The notes under the pieces: model-generated
Told to the model about the DNA's origin: nothing
Database searches by the model: none
What the model saw: the letters and a program-made list of their open reading frames with translations, nothing else
Part shown: positions 28,084-37,205 of the stretch, piece by piece
Layout of the letters: each line of letters starts with the position of its first letter
How positions within the stretch are numbered: the first letter of the stretch is position 1
Position numbers and translations under genes: made by a program
Assembly: GCA_002737365.1 (NCBI GenBank)
Contig: NSIL01000011.1
Coordinates: 18,361-82,360, forward strand
Direction: 5' to 3'
DNA from: Acidobacterium sp.
GTDB taxonomy: Bacteria > Acidobacteriota > Vicinamibacteria > Vicinamibacterales > UBA2999
Length of the DNA stretch: 64,000 nt

Positions 28084-29498
28084 CAGTGCGCCTCCCGCGG
28101 ACCATGCCGCCGTTCGAGTTCGGCCACCAGCGCCGTCGCCAGACCCCCGATGGAACCGGCGCCGAGCGTCAGCACCAGGTCCCCAGGACGCGCGAGATCG
28201 GCCACGGCCGGTGCGACGTCGTCCAGTCGGGTCACCACGCGCGCCGCCACCGGCCGCCCGGCGCTGACCGCGGCGGCCAGCGCTGCGACGGTGATCCCCG
28301 GGATGGGTTCCTCGCCGGCCGCGTAAATATCGGTCAGCACCACTTCGTCCGCAGCCGCCAGGGCCCGGCCGAACTCGGCCATCAGGTCGCGAGTGCGGGT
28401 ATAGCGATGCGGCTGGAACGCCACGATGATGCGCGCGGGTTTGGCGGCGCGAGCGGCCGACAGCACGGCGGCGATCTCGGTGGGGTGATGGCCGTAATCG
28501 TCGACCACGCTGATGCCATTGATGATGCCGCGCCGTTCGAAGCGGCGCTCGGCGCCGTGGAACTCAGCCAGCGCGGCAGCGATCTTCGCGAACGGCACGT
28601 CCAGTTCCAGGCCAACGGCCACGGCAGCCAGGGCATTGCGCACGGAGTGCATCCCGGGGACCGCCAGCGTCATCGTCCCCAGTGCAGCCAGATGGTCGCC
28701 GTGCGCATCGCGATGAGTCACCGAGCATCGCGACCCGAAGCCGGCAAGAACGACCCCCGACGCGCTGACGTCGTAGGCGCCATCAATGCCGTAGGTGACG
28801 ACACGGCGCGTGAAGCGCGGTAGCACATGGGACAGCTCCGCATCATCGGCGCACGCCACCACGGCGCCGTAGAACGGCACCTTGTTGGCGAAGTCGACAA
28901 ACGCCTGCTGCAAATCGGCGAACCCGCCGTATGCGTCCATATGCTCGCGATCGAGATTCGTAATCACCGCCACTGTCGGCGACAGTTTGAGAAACGAGCG
29001 GTCGCTCTCATCCGCTTCCGCCACCATGTATTCGCCGCGGCCCAGCCGCGCATTGCTGCCAAAGGCGCTCAAGCGCCCACCGATCACCGCCGTCGGATCC
29101 AGTCCCGCCCGTTCGAGCACCAGCGCGATCATCGAGGTGGTGCTGGTCTTGCCGTGCGCGCCGGCGACGGCGATGCCGAACCGCAGGCGCATCAACTCCG
29201 CTAGCATTTCGGCTCGCGGAATCACCGGAATCCGCTGCCCCTTCGCCGCGACGACCTCCGGGTTGTCGGGCCGCACCGCCGACGAATAGACGACGACATC
29301 GGCGTTGCCGACATTCACGGCCGCATGGCCCGCCGTCGCCACCGTCACACCCAGGGTGGCGAGGCGATCGGTCACGCTCGACCGCTTCGCATCCGACCCC
29401 GACACGGCATAGCCGAGATTCGCGAGCAGCTCCGCAATCCCGCTCATGCCGATTCCGCCAACGCCGACCAAGTGGATGCGCCTGGTCTTACCCAGCAC
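28083..29498 (-). CDS. murC: UDP-N-acetylmuramate-L-alanine ligase MurC
   Basis: The protein has the N-terminal IHLVGVGGIGMSGIAELL UDP-binding motif, the ATP loop GAHGKTSTTSM and the DDYGHHPTEI segment typical of MurC. It adds L-Ala to UDP-MurNAc in the cytoplasm. I prefer the GTG at 29498, which overlaps the murG TAA by 11 bases and gives a start just before KTRRIHLVG; the longest frame begins at ATG 29546 inside murG. No murB or ddl follows; ftsQ comes next. Confidence 0.95.
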   Translation of the reverse strand: MLGKTRRIHLVGVGGIGMSGIAELLANLGYAVSGSDAKRSSVTDRLATLGVTVATAGHAAVNVGNADVVVYSSAVRPDNPEVVAAKGQRIPVIPRAEMLAELMRLRFGIAVAGAHGKTSTTSMIALVLERAGLDPTAVIGGRLSAFGSNARLGRGEYMVAEADESDRSFLKLSPTVAVITNLDREHMDAYGGFADLQQAFVDFANKVPFYGAVVACADDAELSHVLPRFTRRVVTYGIDGAYDVSASGVVLAGFGSRCSVTHRDAHGDHLAALGTMTLAVPGMHSVRNALAAVAVGLELDVPFAKIAAALAEFHGAERRFERRGIINGISVVDDYGHHPTEIAAVLSAARAAKPARIIVAFQPHRYTRTRDLMAEFGRALAAADEVVLTDIYAAGEEPIPGITVAALAAAVSAGRPVAARVVTRLDDVAPAVADLARPGDLVLTLGAGSIGGLATALVAELERRHGPREAH

Positions 29499-30567
29499 GG
29501 CGGCCACCAAGTTCTTCCACCCGGTCTGCGATTCGCGCCGCCGCATCTGGCCGCGCCAGCGTGCGAGCGGCCGCCGACATTTGGCGACGACGATCCGGAT
29601 CGGCCACCAGCATCGCGATAGTGGCCGCGAGCCGCTCGCCGCTCAGGTCCCGTTCTTCGATCACCAGTCCCGCTCCCGCGCGCCCGAGCACCTCGGCGTT
29701 CTTCCGCTGGTGATCGTCGGTGGCGGTCGGCAGCGGCACCAGGATCGCGGGGCGTCCTGACGCGGCCAGTTCTGCGAGGGTGGTGGCCCCGGCGCGGCAA
29801 ATGACCAGGTCGGCGGCCTTCATTGCTCGGTCGATTTCGAAGATGAAGGCTTCGACTCGGGCCGCGAGGCCGGCGCCGGCATATGCGGTTCGCACCAGCT
29901 CCAGATCGCGCTCCCCGGTCTGGTGGGTGATCGCAAGTTGGAGCCCGGTGGCTGCCAGCCGCGACGCTGCCGCCACCATGGCCACGTTGATCGCGTGCGC
30001 GCCCTGAGAACCGCCACAGATCAGGACCCTCCCCGTATCATTCGTTTCCTCGTTCTGCGCCGCGAAAAACTCCGGTCGCACGGGGTTGCCGGCCACAAAT
30101 CCCGTGCGGGGGAAGTACGACAGCGCGTCCTCGAAGTTCACGGCCGCGGCCCGCACGAAGCGGGCCAGCAGGCGATTGGTGAGACCCGGCAGGGCGTTCT
30201 GCTCGAGCAGCATGGTCGGATAGCCGCGCACCGCGGCCAGCGCCAGCACCGGTCCCGAGGCGAAGCCACCGACGCCAACCACGACATCGGGCCGGCGCCT
30301 GGAGATCACGCGCCACGCATCGGCGGCCGCGGTCAGCAACAGCAGGAAGCCGCGCAGCCGCTCGGCGCGGCCCTTGCCCTTCAGTCCGGCGACGCGAATC
30401 AGATCCAGTGCGAAGCCCTCGCGCGGCACGACCCGCGACTCGATTCCGGCCGCGGTGCCAACAAACGACACCTCGGCCGCCGGATCGCGGCGCAGCAGCT
30501 CGCGCCCGAGCGCAATGCCCGGGTACAAGTGCCCGCCCGTCCCTCCGCCCGCGATCAGGATGCGCAC
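29488..30567 (-). CDS. murG: UDP-GlcNAc-lipid I N-acetylglucosaminyltransferase MurG
   Basis: This 359-residue GT28 enzyme begins with the glycine loop AGGGTGGHLYPGIAL, has the second loop VICGGSQGAHAIN (about 180-195) and the UDP-GlcNAc-binding CRAGATTLAELAASGRPAILVPLP near 265-290. It converts lipid I into lipid II at the inner face of the membrane. It follows ftsW by three bases and overlaps murC. Confidence 0.95.
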   Translation of the reverse strand: MRILIAGGGTGGHLYPGIALGRELLRRDPAAEVSFVGTAAGIESRVVPREGFALDLIRVAGLKGKGRAERLRGFLLLLTAAADAWRVISRRRPDVVVGVGGFASGPVLALAAVRGYPTMLLEQNALPGLTNRLLARFVRAAAVNFEDALSYFPRTGFVAGNPVRPEFFAAQNEETNDTGRVLICGGSQGAHAINVAMVAAASRLAATGLQLAITHQTGERDLELVRTAYAGAGLAARVEAFIFEIDRAMKAADLVICRAGATTLAELAASGRPAILVPLPTATDDHQRKNAEVLGRAGAGLVIEERDLSGERLAATIAMLVADPDRRRQMSAAARTLARPDAAARIADRVEELGGRRAG

Positions 30568-30570
30568 CGG

Positions 30571-31680
30571 TCACGCCGCTCCCGTCTCCATGTGCTGATG
30601 CTGCGAGATGTTCAGCAGCACGCCCACCGCCAGCAGGTTCAACAGCATCGATGAGCCGCCGTTGCTGACGAGCGGCAACGGAATGCCCTTGGTCGGCACC
30701 AGGCCGAGCACCACACTGATGTTGAAGAGGGCCTGCAGCACCAGCATCAGCGTGATGCCGAGTGCCAGATAGGCGCCGAAGGCATCGGGCGCCCGCATCG
30801 CCGTGCGCAGGCCGCGCCAGCCAATCACGCAGAAGCACAGCACCACGACCGACGCGCCAATCAAGCCGGTCTCTTCGGAGATCACGGCGAAGATGAAATC
30901 GGTGTGCGGTTCCGGCAGGTAGAACAGCTTCTGCACGCCGGCCATCAGTCCCTTGCCGAACACGCCACCGGTGCCGACCGCAATCAGCGACTGGATGATC
31001 TGGAAGCCGTCACCAAGGGGGTCGGCCCACGGATCCATGAACGCCAGTAGACGGCGGCGCCGGTAGTCAGCCTGCATCAGGATCACGTACAGCGCCGGCA
31101 GCGCCAGCAACACCGCGCCGAGCAGGTAGCGATAGCTGAACCCGGCGGCGAACACCATCACGCCGATCACGGCCAGCAGCGACACCGACGTGCCGAAGTC
31201 GGGTTCGAGCATGATCAAGCCGACCAGTCCGCCGACAATCACGCCGATCGGCAGCAGCGAGTAGCCGATCTCGTCGATGCGGTGGCGCCGGCGCTCGAGG
31301 ACGAGCGCGGTAAAGATGATGGCGGCGAGCTTGGTCAACTCCGACGGCTGAATGCCAAAGCCGCCGACGCCAAACCATCGGCGCGTGCCGTTGATGGGAC
31401 GCGAGAACAGGACCGCGATCAGCATGAAGGTCACCAGGCCCAGGAACGCCCAGATCAGCTTGTCGTTCTTGTAGGTGCGGTAGTCGATGCGCATCACGAT
31501 CGACAGCACCGCGATACCCATGCACGCCCACATCAACTGCTTGGTCACGAACAGGTACGGCTGCTGGAAGCGCTCCAGCGCGACGAGCGCGGAGGCGCTA
31601 TAGACCATGACCACGCTGGCGCAGATCAGCGCCAGCGTCGCCAGGAACAACCACTTGTCAGACTGCAGCTTCCTTGCCAT
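30571..31680 (-). CDS. ftsW: Lipid II polymerase FtsW (SEDS family)
   Basis: The ~369-residue protein has about ten membrane segments and SEDS motifs: NGTRRWFGVGGFGIQPSEL, the catalytic-Asp-containing LPEPHTDFIFAVISEE loop, and GLVPTKGIPLPLVSNGGSS near the end. It polymerises lipid II at the septum with the class B PBP (FtsI). ATG 31680 is preceded by GGGAGG; a GTG two codons upstream is possible. It is separated from murD by 180 bases that contain a long imperfect hairpin. Confidence 0.95.
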   Translation of the reverse strand: MARKLQSDKWLFLATLALICASVVMVYSASALVALERFQQPYLFVTKQLMWACMGIAVLSIVMRIDYRTYKNDKLIWAFLGLVTFMLIAVLFSRPINGTRRWFGVGGFGIQPSELTKLAAIIFTALVLERRRHRIDEIGYSLLPIGVIVGGLVGLIMLEPDFGTSVSLLAVIGVMVFAAGFSYRYLLGAVLLALPALYVILMQADYRRRRLLAFMDPWADPLGDGFQIIQSLIAVGTGGVFGKGLMAGVQKLFYLPEPHTDFIFAVISEETGLIGASVVVLCFCVIGWRGLRTAMRAPDAFGAYLALGITLMLVLQALFNISVVLGLVPTKGIPLPLVSNGGSSMLLNLLAVGVLLNISQHQHMETGAA

Positions 31681-31756
31681 ACTCACGCCCCTCCCTTTGG
31701 GGGCCCTAAAGTTCGACGTTCTCGACTCGATAACTAGGTGGCACGTCGAAGCGGTC

Positions 31757-31863
31757 AGTAGTCGCCAGTCGTTCAGGGAATTGAGACACCAGCCTCGCAG
31801 ACCGGGGCAGCCTGCGCTCCCAGCGACCAGTTCTCAATTGCCTCCAACCGGCTGACGACTACT
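31757..31863. repeat. Long imperfect inverted repeat between murD and ftsW
   Basis: The arm 31757-31786 (AGTAGTCGCCAGTCG through AATTGAGA) and the reverse complement of 31832-31863 (AGTAGTCGTCAGCCG through AATTGAGA) agree at most positions with two small gaps, around a 45-base centre. The right arm abuts the murD stop. The structure could be a transcript-processing or terminating hairpin in the cluster, or a MITE/REP-like element. The rest of 31687-31862 shows no gene. Confidence 0.55.
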
Positions 31864-33221
31864 CACTGCTCCGCGATGAGCCGCTGAACCTCCTCTTTGA
31901 ACCGCGTCCCGCGGTCCGCATAATCCCGGAACATGTCGAAGCTCGAACAGGCCGGGGCCAAGAGCACCACGCCATCAGGCACCGCCAGGTTCCATGCCTG
32001 TTTCACCGCCTCGGCCAGCGTCTCGGCCTCGACCACCGGCACGACCTCCGCCAGCGCGGCTCGCACCATGGGTCCCGCCTCGCCGATGGCGACGACCGCA
32101 CGGCCATGCGCGCGCAGCGGTGCGGCGAGGTCGGCAAAATCGCCGCCCTTGAACTTGCCGCCGACGATCGCCACCACCTTGTCGAAGCTTTCGATCGACC
32201 GCGCGGCCGCGTCGACGTTGGTCGCCTTCGAATCGTTGACGAAACGTACGCCGCCGCGCTGACCGACCGGCTCCATGACGTGCTCGAGTCCGGTAAACCC
32301 CTCGAGCGCTTGCGCGAGAGAGGCCTCGGTGGCACCGGCCAGGTGGCTGATGGCCGTGGCCGCCACGACGTTGCTCAACATGTGACGGCCCGACAGGTGC
32401 ACGGCCGCCAGCGGCAACAGCGGCACGTCGCCTTCCGACGTGCGCTGCCAGACGAAACCGCGGCCGGCGTGTACCTCGGCGGCGTCGGTCTCGATGCCGT
32501 AGCGGACGACGCGCGCCTGCGTCTGTTGCGACATCTGCATCGCCTCGGTGCTGTCGGCGTTGACGACGGCCCAATCCTGCGGTTGCTGATTGGCGAAGAT
32601 CCGCATCTTCGCGGCAGCGTAGGCGGCATCCCCAGGATGGCGATCGAGATGGTCGGGAGAAAAATTCAGCAACGCCGCGATCCACGGCCGGAACGTGTCG
32701 GTGGCTTCGAGCTGAAAGCTGCTGGCCTCGATGACGTGCACGGTGTCGGCGGTCGACGCCTCGACCTGGGCGCTCACCGGGTAGCCGATGTTGCCGCCCA
32801 CCACGACCCGCCGGCCAGCGGCCGCGAGCATGCGGCCCACCAGCGTGGTGGTGGTCGACTTGCCCTTGGTGCCGGTGATCGCCACGATCGGTCCGCGCAG
32901 CCATCGCGACGCCAGCTCAAGTTCGCCGATCACGGGAATGCCGAGGGCGCGCGCGCGGATCACTTCCGTCAGTTCCAGCGGGACCCCGGGGCTCATCACC
33001 ACCAGGCGCGTGGCTTCGAACGACCGCATGGTGTGGCCGCCCAATTCCAGCTGAACACCGGCCGCTCGCAATTGAGCGGCCTCGGGAATGGTCGCCTTGT
33101 GATCGGTCAGCGTGACGATGGCGCCGCGACGCGCGAGCAGGTGGGCCGCGGCCACACCACTTCTGGCAGCGCCCACCACCAGCACCGGCAGCCCGCTCAC
33201 GGAGAAAGTCGGCGTCGTCAT
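31863..33221 (-). CDS. murD: UDP-N-acetylmuramoylalanine-D-glutamate ligase MurD
   Basis: This 452-residue ligase has the N-terminal Rossmann VLVVGAARSGVAAAHLL, the ATP loop ITGTKGKSTTTTLVGRM (about 115), the carbamylated-Lys region and a late FVNDSKATN motif, the usual MurD signature. It adds D-Glu to UDP-MurNAc-L-Ala. Its start overlaps the mraY stop by four bases (33218-33221). Confidence 0.95.
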   Translation of the reverse strand: MTTPTFSVSGLPVLVVGAARSGVAAAHLLARRGAIVTLTDHKATIPEAAQLRAAGVQLELGGHTMRSFEATRLVVMSPGVPLELTEVIRARALGIPVIGELELASRWLRGPIVAITGTKGKSTTTTLVGRMLAAAGRRVVVGGNIGYPVSAQVEASTADTVHVIEASSFQLEATDTFRPWIAALLNFSPDHLDRHPGDAAYAAAKMRIFANQQPQDWAVVNADSTEAMQMSQQTQARVVRYGIETDAAEVHAGRGFVWQRTSEGDVPLLPLAAVHLSGRHMLSNVVAATAISHLAGATEASLAQALEGFTGLEHVMEPVGQRGGVRFVNDSKATNVDAAARSIESFDKVVAIVGGKFKGGDFADLAAPLRAHGRAVVAIGEAGPMVRAALAEVVPVVEAETLAEAVKQAWNLAVPDGVVLLAPACSSFDMFRDYADRGTRFKEEVQRLIAEQ

Positions 33222-34303
33222 CTGAGCTTCAGGGTCGTCAAGCTGAACAGGGCAAACAGGATCGCGACGATCAGGAACCGGGTGATTATTTTCGGTTCCT
33301 GCCAGCCGCTCAATTCGAAGTGGTGGTGCAGCGGTGCCATCTTGAACACGCGCTTGCCGCGCAACTTAAACGACACCACCTGAATCACGACCGACGCGGC
33401 CTCGATCACGAACACGCCGCCAACAATCACCAGCAGCAGCTCCTGCTTGATCAAGATGGCGACGGTGGCAATCGCGCCGCCCAGCGCGAGGGAGCCGACA
33501 TCGCCCATGAAGATCTCGGCGGGGTGCGCGTTGTACCAGAGGAAGCCGAGGCTGGCGCCCACCAGTGCGCCGCAAAAGATGGTCAACTCGCCGGCCGGCG
33601 CAAAACGCACCAGCAGCAGGTACTCGGCGAAGACGCGATGGCCGGTGATGTAGGCCAGGGCGGTGAAGCAGGCGGCCGCCACGGCGAAGGTGCTGATCGC
33701 CAGGCCGTCGAGGCCGTCGGTGAGGTTGACCGCATTGCTCCACGCCACCAGCACGAAGGCCGCGAAGGGCACGTAGAACCAGCCGAGGTCGGGAATCAGT
33801 TGCTTGAAGAACGGGAAGATCAGCCTGGTGTTGTACAAGTTGCGCTCGGCGAGCCACATCAGCACGAACCCGACGATCAGCCCGGCCAGTACCTGTAGGC
33901 CCAGCTTGTAGCGCGGCGCCAACCCGCCGGATGACCGGCGCGTGACCTTGAGGTAATCGTCGAGGAAGCCAATGGCGCCAAAGGCCGCCGTCGCGAGTAC
34001 GGCGGTCCAGATATAGAGGTTGGTGAGGTCTGCCCACAGCAACGTCGGCACCAGCGCCGCCGCCAGGATCAGCAAGCCGCCCATCGTCGGCGTCCCGGCC
34101 TTGGCGCGATGGGACTCCGGACCTTCCTGCCGAATCACCTGCCCGATCTGGAACTCGCGTAGCCGGCGGATCAGCCACGGGCCGAGCACCAGGCTGACGA
34201 CCAGCGCGGTCATGCTCGCCGCCGCAGTGCGGAACGTGATGTAGCGCGCCACGTTGAAGACCGGCACCTGCGGGTAGAGCGAGATCAGGAGGTGATACAG
34301 CAT
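33218..34303 (-). CDS. mraY: Phospho-MurNAc-pentapeptide transferase MraY
   Basis: This 361-residue integral membrane enzyme has about ten TM segments and the family motifs KAGTPTMGGLLIL, FLDDYLKV (Mg-binding Asp pair), NAVNLTDGLDGLA and a final HHHFE segment (APLHHHFELSGW). It transfers phospho-MurNAc-pentapeptide to undecaprenyl phosphate forming lipid I. It overlaps murF at one base and murD by four, indicating tight coupling. Confidence 0.96.
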   Translation of the reverse strand: MLYHLLISLYPQVPVFNVARYITFRTAAASMTALVVSLVLGPWLIRRLREFQIGQVIRQEGPESHRAKAGTPTMGGLLILAAALVPTLLWADLTNLYIWTAVLATAAFGAIGFLDDYLKVTRRSSGGLAPRYKLGLQVLAGLIVGFVLMWLAERNLYNTRLIFPFFKQLIPDLGWFYVPFAAFVLVAWSNAVNLTDGLDGLAISTFAVAAACFTALAYITGHRVFAEYLLLVRFAPAGELTIFCGALVGASLGFLWYNAHPAEIFMGDVGSLALGGAIATVAILIKQELLLVIVGGVFVIEAASVVIQVVSFKLRGKRVFKMAPLHHHFELSGWQEPKIITRFLIVAILFALFSLTTLKLR

Positions 34304-35700
34304 CAGCCGAACACCGACATGAGCTGTTCAACCACGACCTCGGTCCGGATCCCGCGCGAACCCTTGACCAACACCACATCGCCGGACGCCACCTGGCCGG
34401 CAACCGCCGCCGCGGCGGCCGCGCTGGTCTCGAAATGACTCACGGCACTGGCGGCCAGGCCGGCGTCGATGGCGCTGTCACCAAGTGCGCGGGCCGAGGG
34501 CCCGCCAATGGTGATCAGACGCGACAACCGGCTGGCCGCGGCGACGCGACCGCAGTCCTGGTGCAACGACAGCGACAGGTCACCAAGTTCGAGCATTTCG
34601 CCGATCACGGCCACCCGGCGCGCCGCCCAGGTGCGCGCCAGCACCGCGAGCGACAGCTTCAGCGCCGACGGGCTGGAGTTGTAGGAATCGTCGATCACCG
34701 TGACGCCCCTGGGGAGCCGCAACGTGGCGCCGCGCTTCGAGGACGGCTGCAGGTGTGCCGCCGTCTCGACAATGTGATCGAGGGTGACGTCGAGGTCGAG
34801 GGCCACGGCGGCGCCGGCCAGCACGTTCATCAGGTGACCGCGGCCGAGCAGCGGCACACGCAGGTCGCGCTCACCCGCCGGCGTGATCAATCGGCACTTG
34901 GTGCCATCGAGGCCGAGGTCTTCGACGTCGACGGCGCGCACCTCGGCACGTTCGGACAGACCGAAGCGAACCTGGCGGCCAGCGAAGGCACCGGTCCGCG
35001 CCATCACCTGATCGTCATCGGCGTTGGCGACGAGCAACGTGCGCGCCTCGGCGTGTTCGAGAATTTCGGCCTTCGCATCGGCAATGCCGTCGGCGGATCC
35101 GAAGTGGCCGATGTGGGCTTCGCCGACGTTGGTCCAGACGCGAACCTCCGGCGTGGCCACGTCGACCAGCACCCGGATTTCGCCTGCGTGATTCATGCCC
35201 AACTCCATCACCGCTACCTCCGCCCCGTGCCGCAGTTCCAGCAGCGACAGCGGCAATCCCAGGTGGTTGTTCAGGTTGCCCTGGTTCTTCACCACCCGAT
35301 GCGCGCCGCCCAGCAACGCCGCAATCACGTCCTTGGTCGTGGTCTTCCCGGCACTGCCGGTGATCGCCACGACCGTCGCGCCCGACTCGCGCCGCACGTA
35401 GCGCGCCAGGTCCTGCAAGGCGCGGGTGGTGTCGGCCACCTCGATCACGAACGAGTCACTCTCGTCCGGCATCACGACCGGGCGATTGACCACGACGCCG
35501 GCGGCGCGTCGCCGCGACGCCGCGCCGACAAACTCATGACCGTCGCGGGCCGCAACGATCGCGAAGAACAGGTCGCCGGTCGTCAGCGTGCGGCTGTCGA
35601 TCGAAAACCCGGTCACGTAGTGGTCGCTGTCGCCGGCCACCAGGCGGCCGCCCATCGCCGCCGCGAGAGTGGCGGCTGCGAGTGGAATTTCCGCTGCCAC
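34303..35700 (-). CDS. murF: UDP-MurNAc-tripeptide-D-alanyl-D-alanine ligase MurF
   Basis: This 465-residue ligase has an N-terminal domain with FSIDSRTLTTGDLFFAI, the ATP loop ITGSAGKTTTKDVIAALL (about 113-130), LGMNHAGEI and VIDDSYNSSPSALK motifs. It attaches D-Ala-D-Ala, so a ddl gene must exist outside this window. It shares one base with the murE stop codon region and one with mraY. Confidence 0.95.
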   Translation of the reverse strand: MAAEIPLAAATLAAAMGGRLVAGDSDHYVTGFSIDSRTLTTGDLFFAIVAARDGHEFVGAASRRRAAGVVVNRPVVMPDESDSFVIEVADTTRALQDLARYVRRESGATVVAITGSAGKTTTKDVIAALLGGAHRVVKNQGNLNNHLGLPLSLLELRHGAEVAVMELGMNHAGEIRVLVDVATPEVRVWTNVGEAHIGHFGSADGIADAKAEILEHAEARTLLVANADDDQVMARTGAFAGRQVRFGLSERAEVRAVDVEDLGLDGTKCRLITPAGERDLRVPLLGRGHLMNVLAGAAVALDLDVTLDHIVETAAHLQPSSKRGATLRLPRGVTVIDDSYNSSPSALKLSLAVLARTWAARRVAVIGEMLELGDLSLSLHQDCGRVAAASRLSRLITIGGPSARALGDSAIDAGLAASAVSHFETSAAAAAAVAGQVASGDVVLVKGSRGIRTEVVVEQLMSVFG

Positions 35701-37205
35701 TAACTGCCCCTCGCCGTCGTCCGGCGGCGCTTCGCCATCGCCGCCCGCGCCACTTCACCGTCGTCAAACGGCAACACGCGGTCGCCAATCTGTTGGTACT
35801 TCTCGTGGCCCTTGCCCGCGATCAAGACCACGTCGCCGGCCTCGGCCATGGCGATGGCGCGGTCAATCGCGTCGGCGCGGTCCACCAGGGCGACCACGGT
35901 CGGGGTCCGCGACTGGCTGCCCGCGGGAATGCCGCGCTCGATTTCCTCGATGATGCGTTTCGGGTCTTCGGTGCGCGGGTTGTCGGACGTGATCACGACC
36001 ACGTCGCTCAACCGGGCGGCGACCATGCCCATCAACGGCCGTTTCGACCGATCGCGATCGCCGCCGCAGCCAAACACCGTGACCAGGCCGCGCCTGCTCA
36101 ACGGCCGAGCCGTCTCGAGCAGGTTCCGCAGCGCGTCGTCGGTGTGGGCGTAGTCGACGACGGCGGTGACGTCGTCGTCGGGACCCGACACCACTTCGAA
36201 GCGGCCCGGCACGCCTGACAGTCCGGCGACGCCCCGTTCGATCGCGTCGATCGGGACGTCCAGCGAGACGGCGGTCGCCGTGGCGGCAAGGATGTTGTAG
36301 ACGTTGGGTCGGCCAACCAGCTTCGACTGGATGTGCACGACGCCTGTGGGCGTGGTCACGTCGAATCGCAAGCCGGTCAGCGTCATGGCCACCGGGCCCG
36401 GCCGCACGTCGGCGGGCGCGGTGATGGCGTAGGTCACCGGCCGGCCGCAGATCTCGACTAGCGACGCGCCCCTGGGATCATCCAGGTTGATCACCGCAGG
36501 CGCATCACGCGGCAACATCTCGAACAGGCGGCGCTTGGCGGCGAAGTACGCCTCCATGTCTTCGTGAAAATCGAGATGGTCGCGGGTCAGGTTACTGAAC
36601 ACCGCCGCGGCGAAGTGCATGCCATCGACTCGCTTCAGCGACAGCGCGTGCGACGAGACCTCCATGACGGCGGACTGGTTGCCCATCCGCAGCATGTCGC
36701 TCAACAGGTGCTGCAGATCGGGGGCTTCGGGCGTCGTGCGCGACGCTTCGCGGTCCTCGCCGCCAATGCGGTAGGCCACGGTGCCGAGCATACCGGCCCG
36801 CAGGCCCGCCTCGTCCAGCATCGCGGTCAGCAGGTAGGCGGTGGTGGTCTTGCCGTTGGTGCCGGTGACGCCGATCACCGGCATGCGCCGGCTGGGATGA
36901 TCGAAGAAGCGGTCGGAGAGCAGCGCCAGGGCGAGTCGCGCATCCCGAACGACGAGCCAGGGGACGGGCACAGCGGCCGGTGGCGGGACTTCCGAGATCA
37001 CGGCTTGCGCACCCCGTGCGAGCGCCTGATCGGCGAAGGCGGTGCCATCGGCCTTGAGCCCCTTGAGCGCGACGAAGATCGCGTTTGGCACCACCCGGCG
37101 CGAGTCGTACGCCACGGCGGCCAAAGGCCGGTCCAAAGCAGTCCCTGCTGGAGGTGGCTCAACCACCAGCTCCTGCAAGGTGTGCCACGCGTCGCCGAGG
37201 TTCAC
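35700..37205 (-). CDS. murE: UDP-MurNAc-tripeptide ligase MurE (meso-DAP type)
   Basis: The ~501-residue ligase has VAYDSRRVVPNAIFVAL, the ATP loop GVTGTNGKTTTAYLL and the amino-acid specificity motif SDNPRTEDP. DNPR is the meso-diaminopimelate signature, so the peptidoglycan is predicted to be DAP-type. I chose the GTG at 37205, which overlaps the ftsI TGA as GTGA; the frame extends upstream to 37268 but without domain similarity. Confidence 0.95.
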   Translation of the reverse strand: MNLGDAWHTLQELVVEPPPAGTALDRPLAAVAYDSRRVVPNAIFVALKGLKADGTAFADQALARGAQAVISEVPPPAAVPVPWLVVRDARLALALLSDRFFDHPSRRMPVIGVTGTNGKTTTAYLLTAMLDEAGLRAGMLGTVAYRIGGEDREASRTTPEAPDLQHLLSDMLRMGNQSAVMEVSSHALSLKRVDGMHFAAAVFSNLTRDHLDFHEDMEAYFAAKRRLFEMLPRDAPAVINLDDPRGASLVEICGRPVTYAITAPADVRPGPVAMTLTGLRFDVTTPTGVVHIQSKLVGRPNVYNILAATATAVSLDVPIDAIERGVAGLSGVPGRFEVVSGPDDDVTAVVDYAHTDDALRNLLETARPLSRRGLVTVFGCGGDRDRSKRPLMGMVAARLSDVVVITSDNPRTEDPKRIIEEIERGIPAGSQSRTPTVVALVDRADAIDRAIAMAEAGDVVLIAGKGHEKYQQIGDRVLPFDDGEVARAAMAKRRRTTARGS

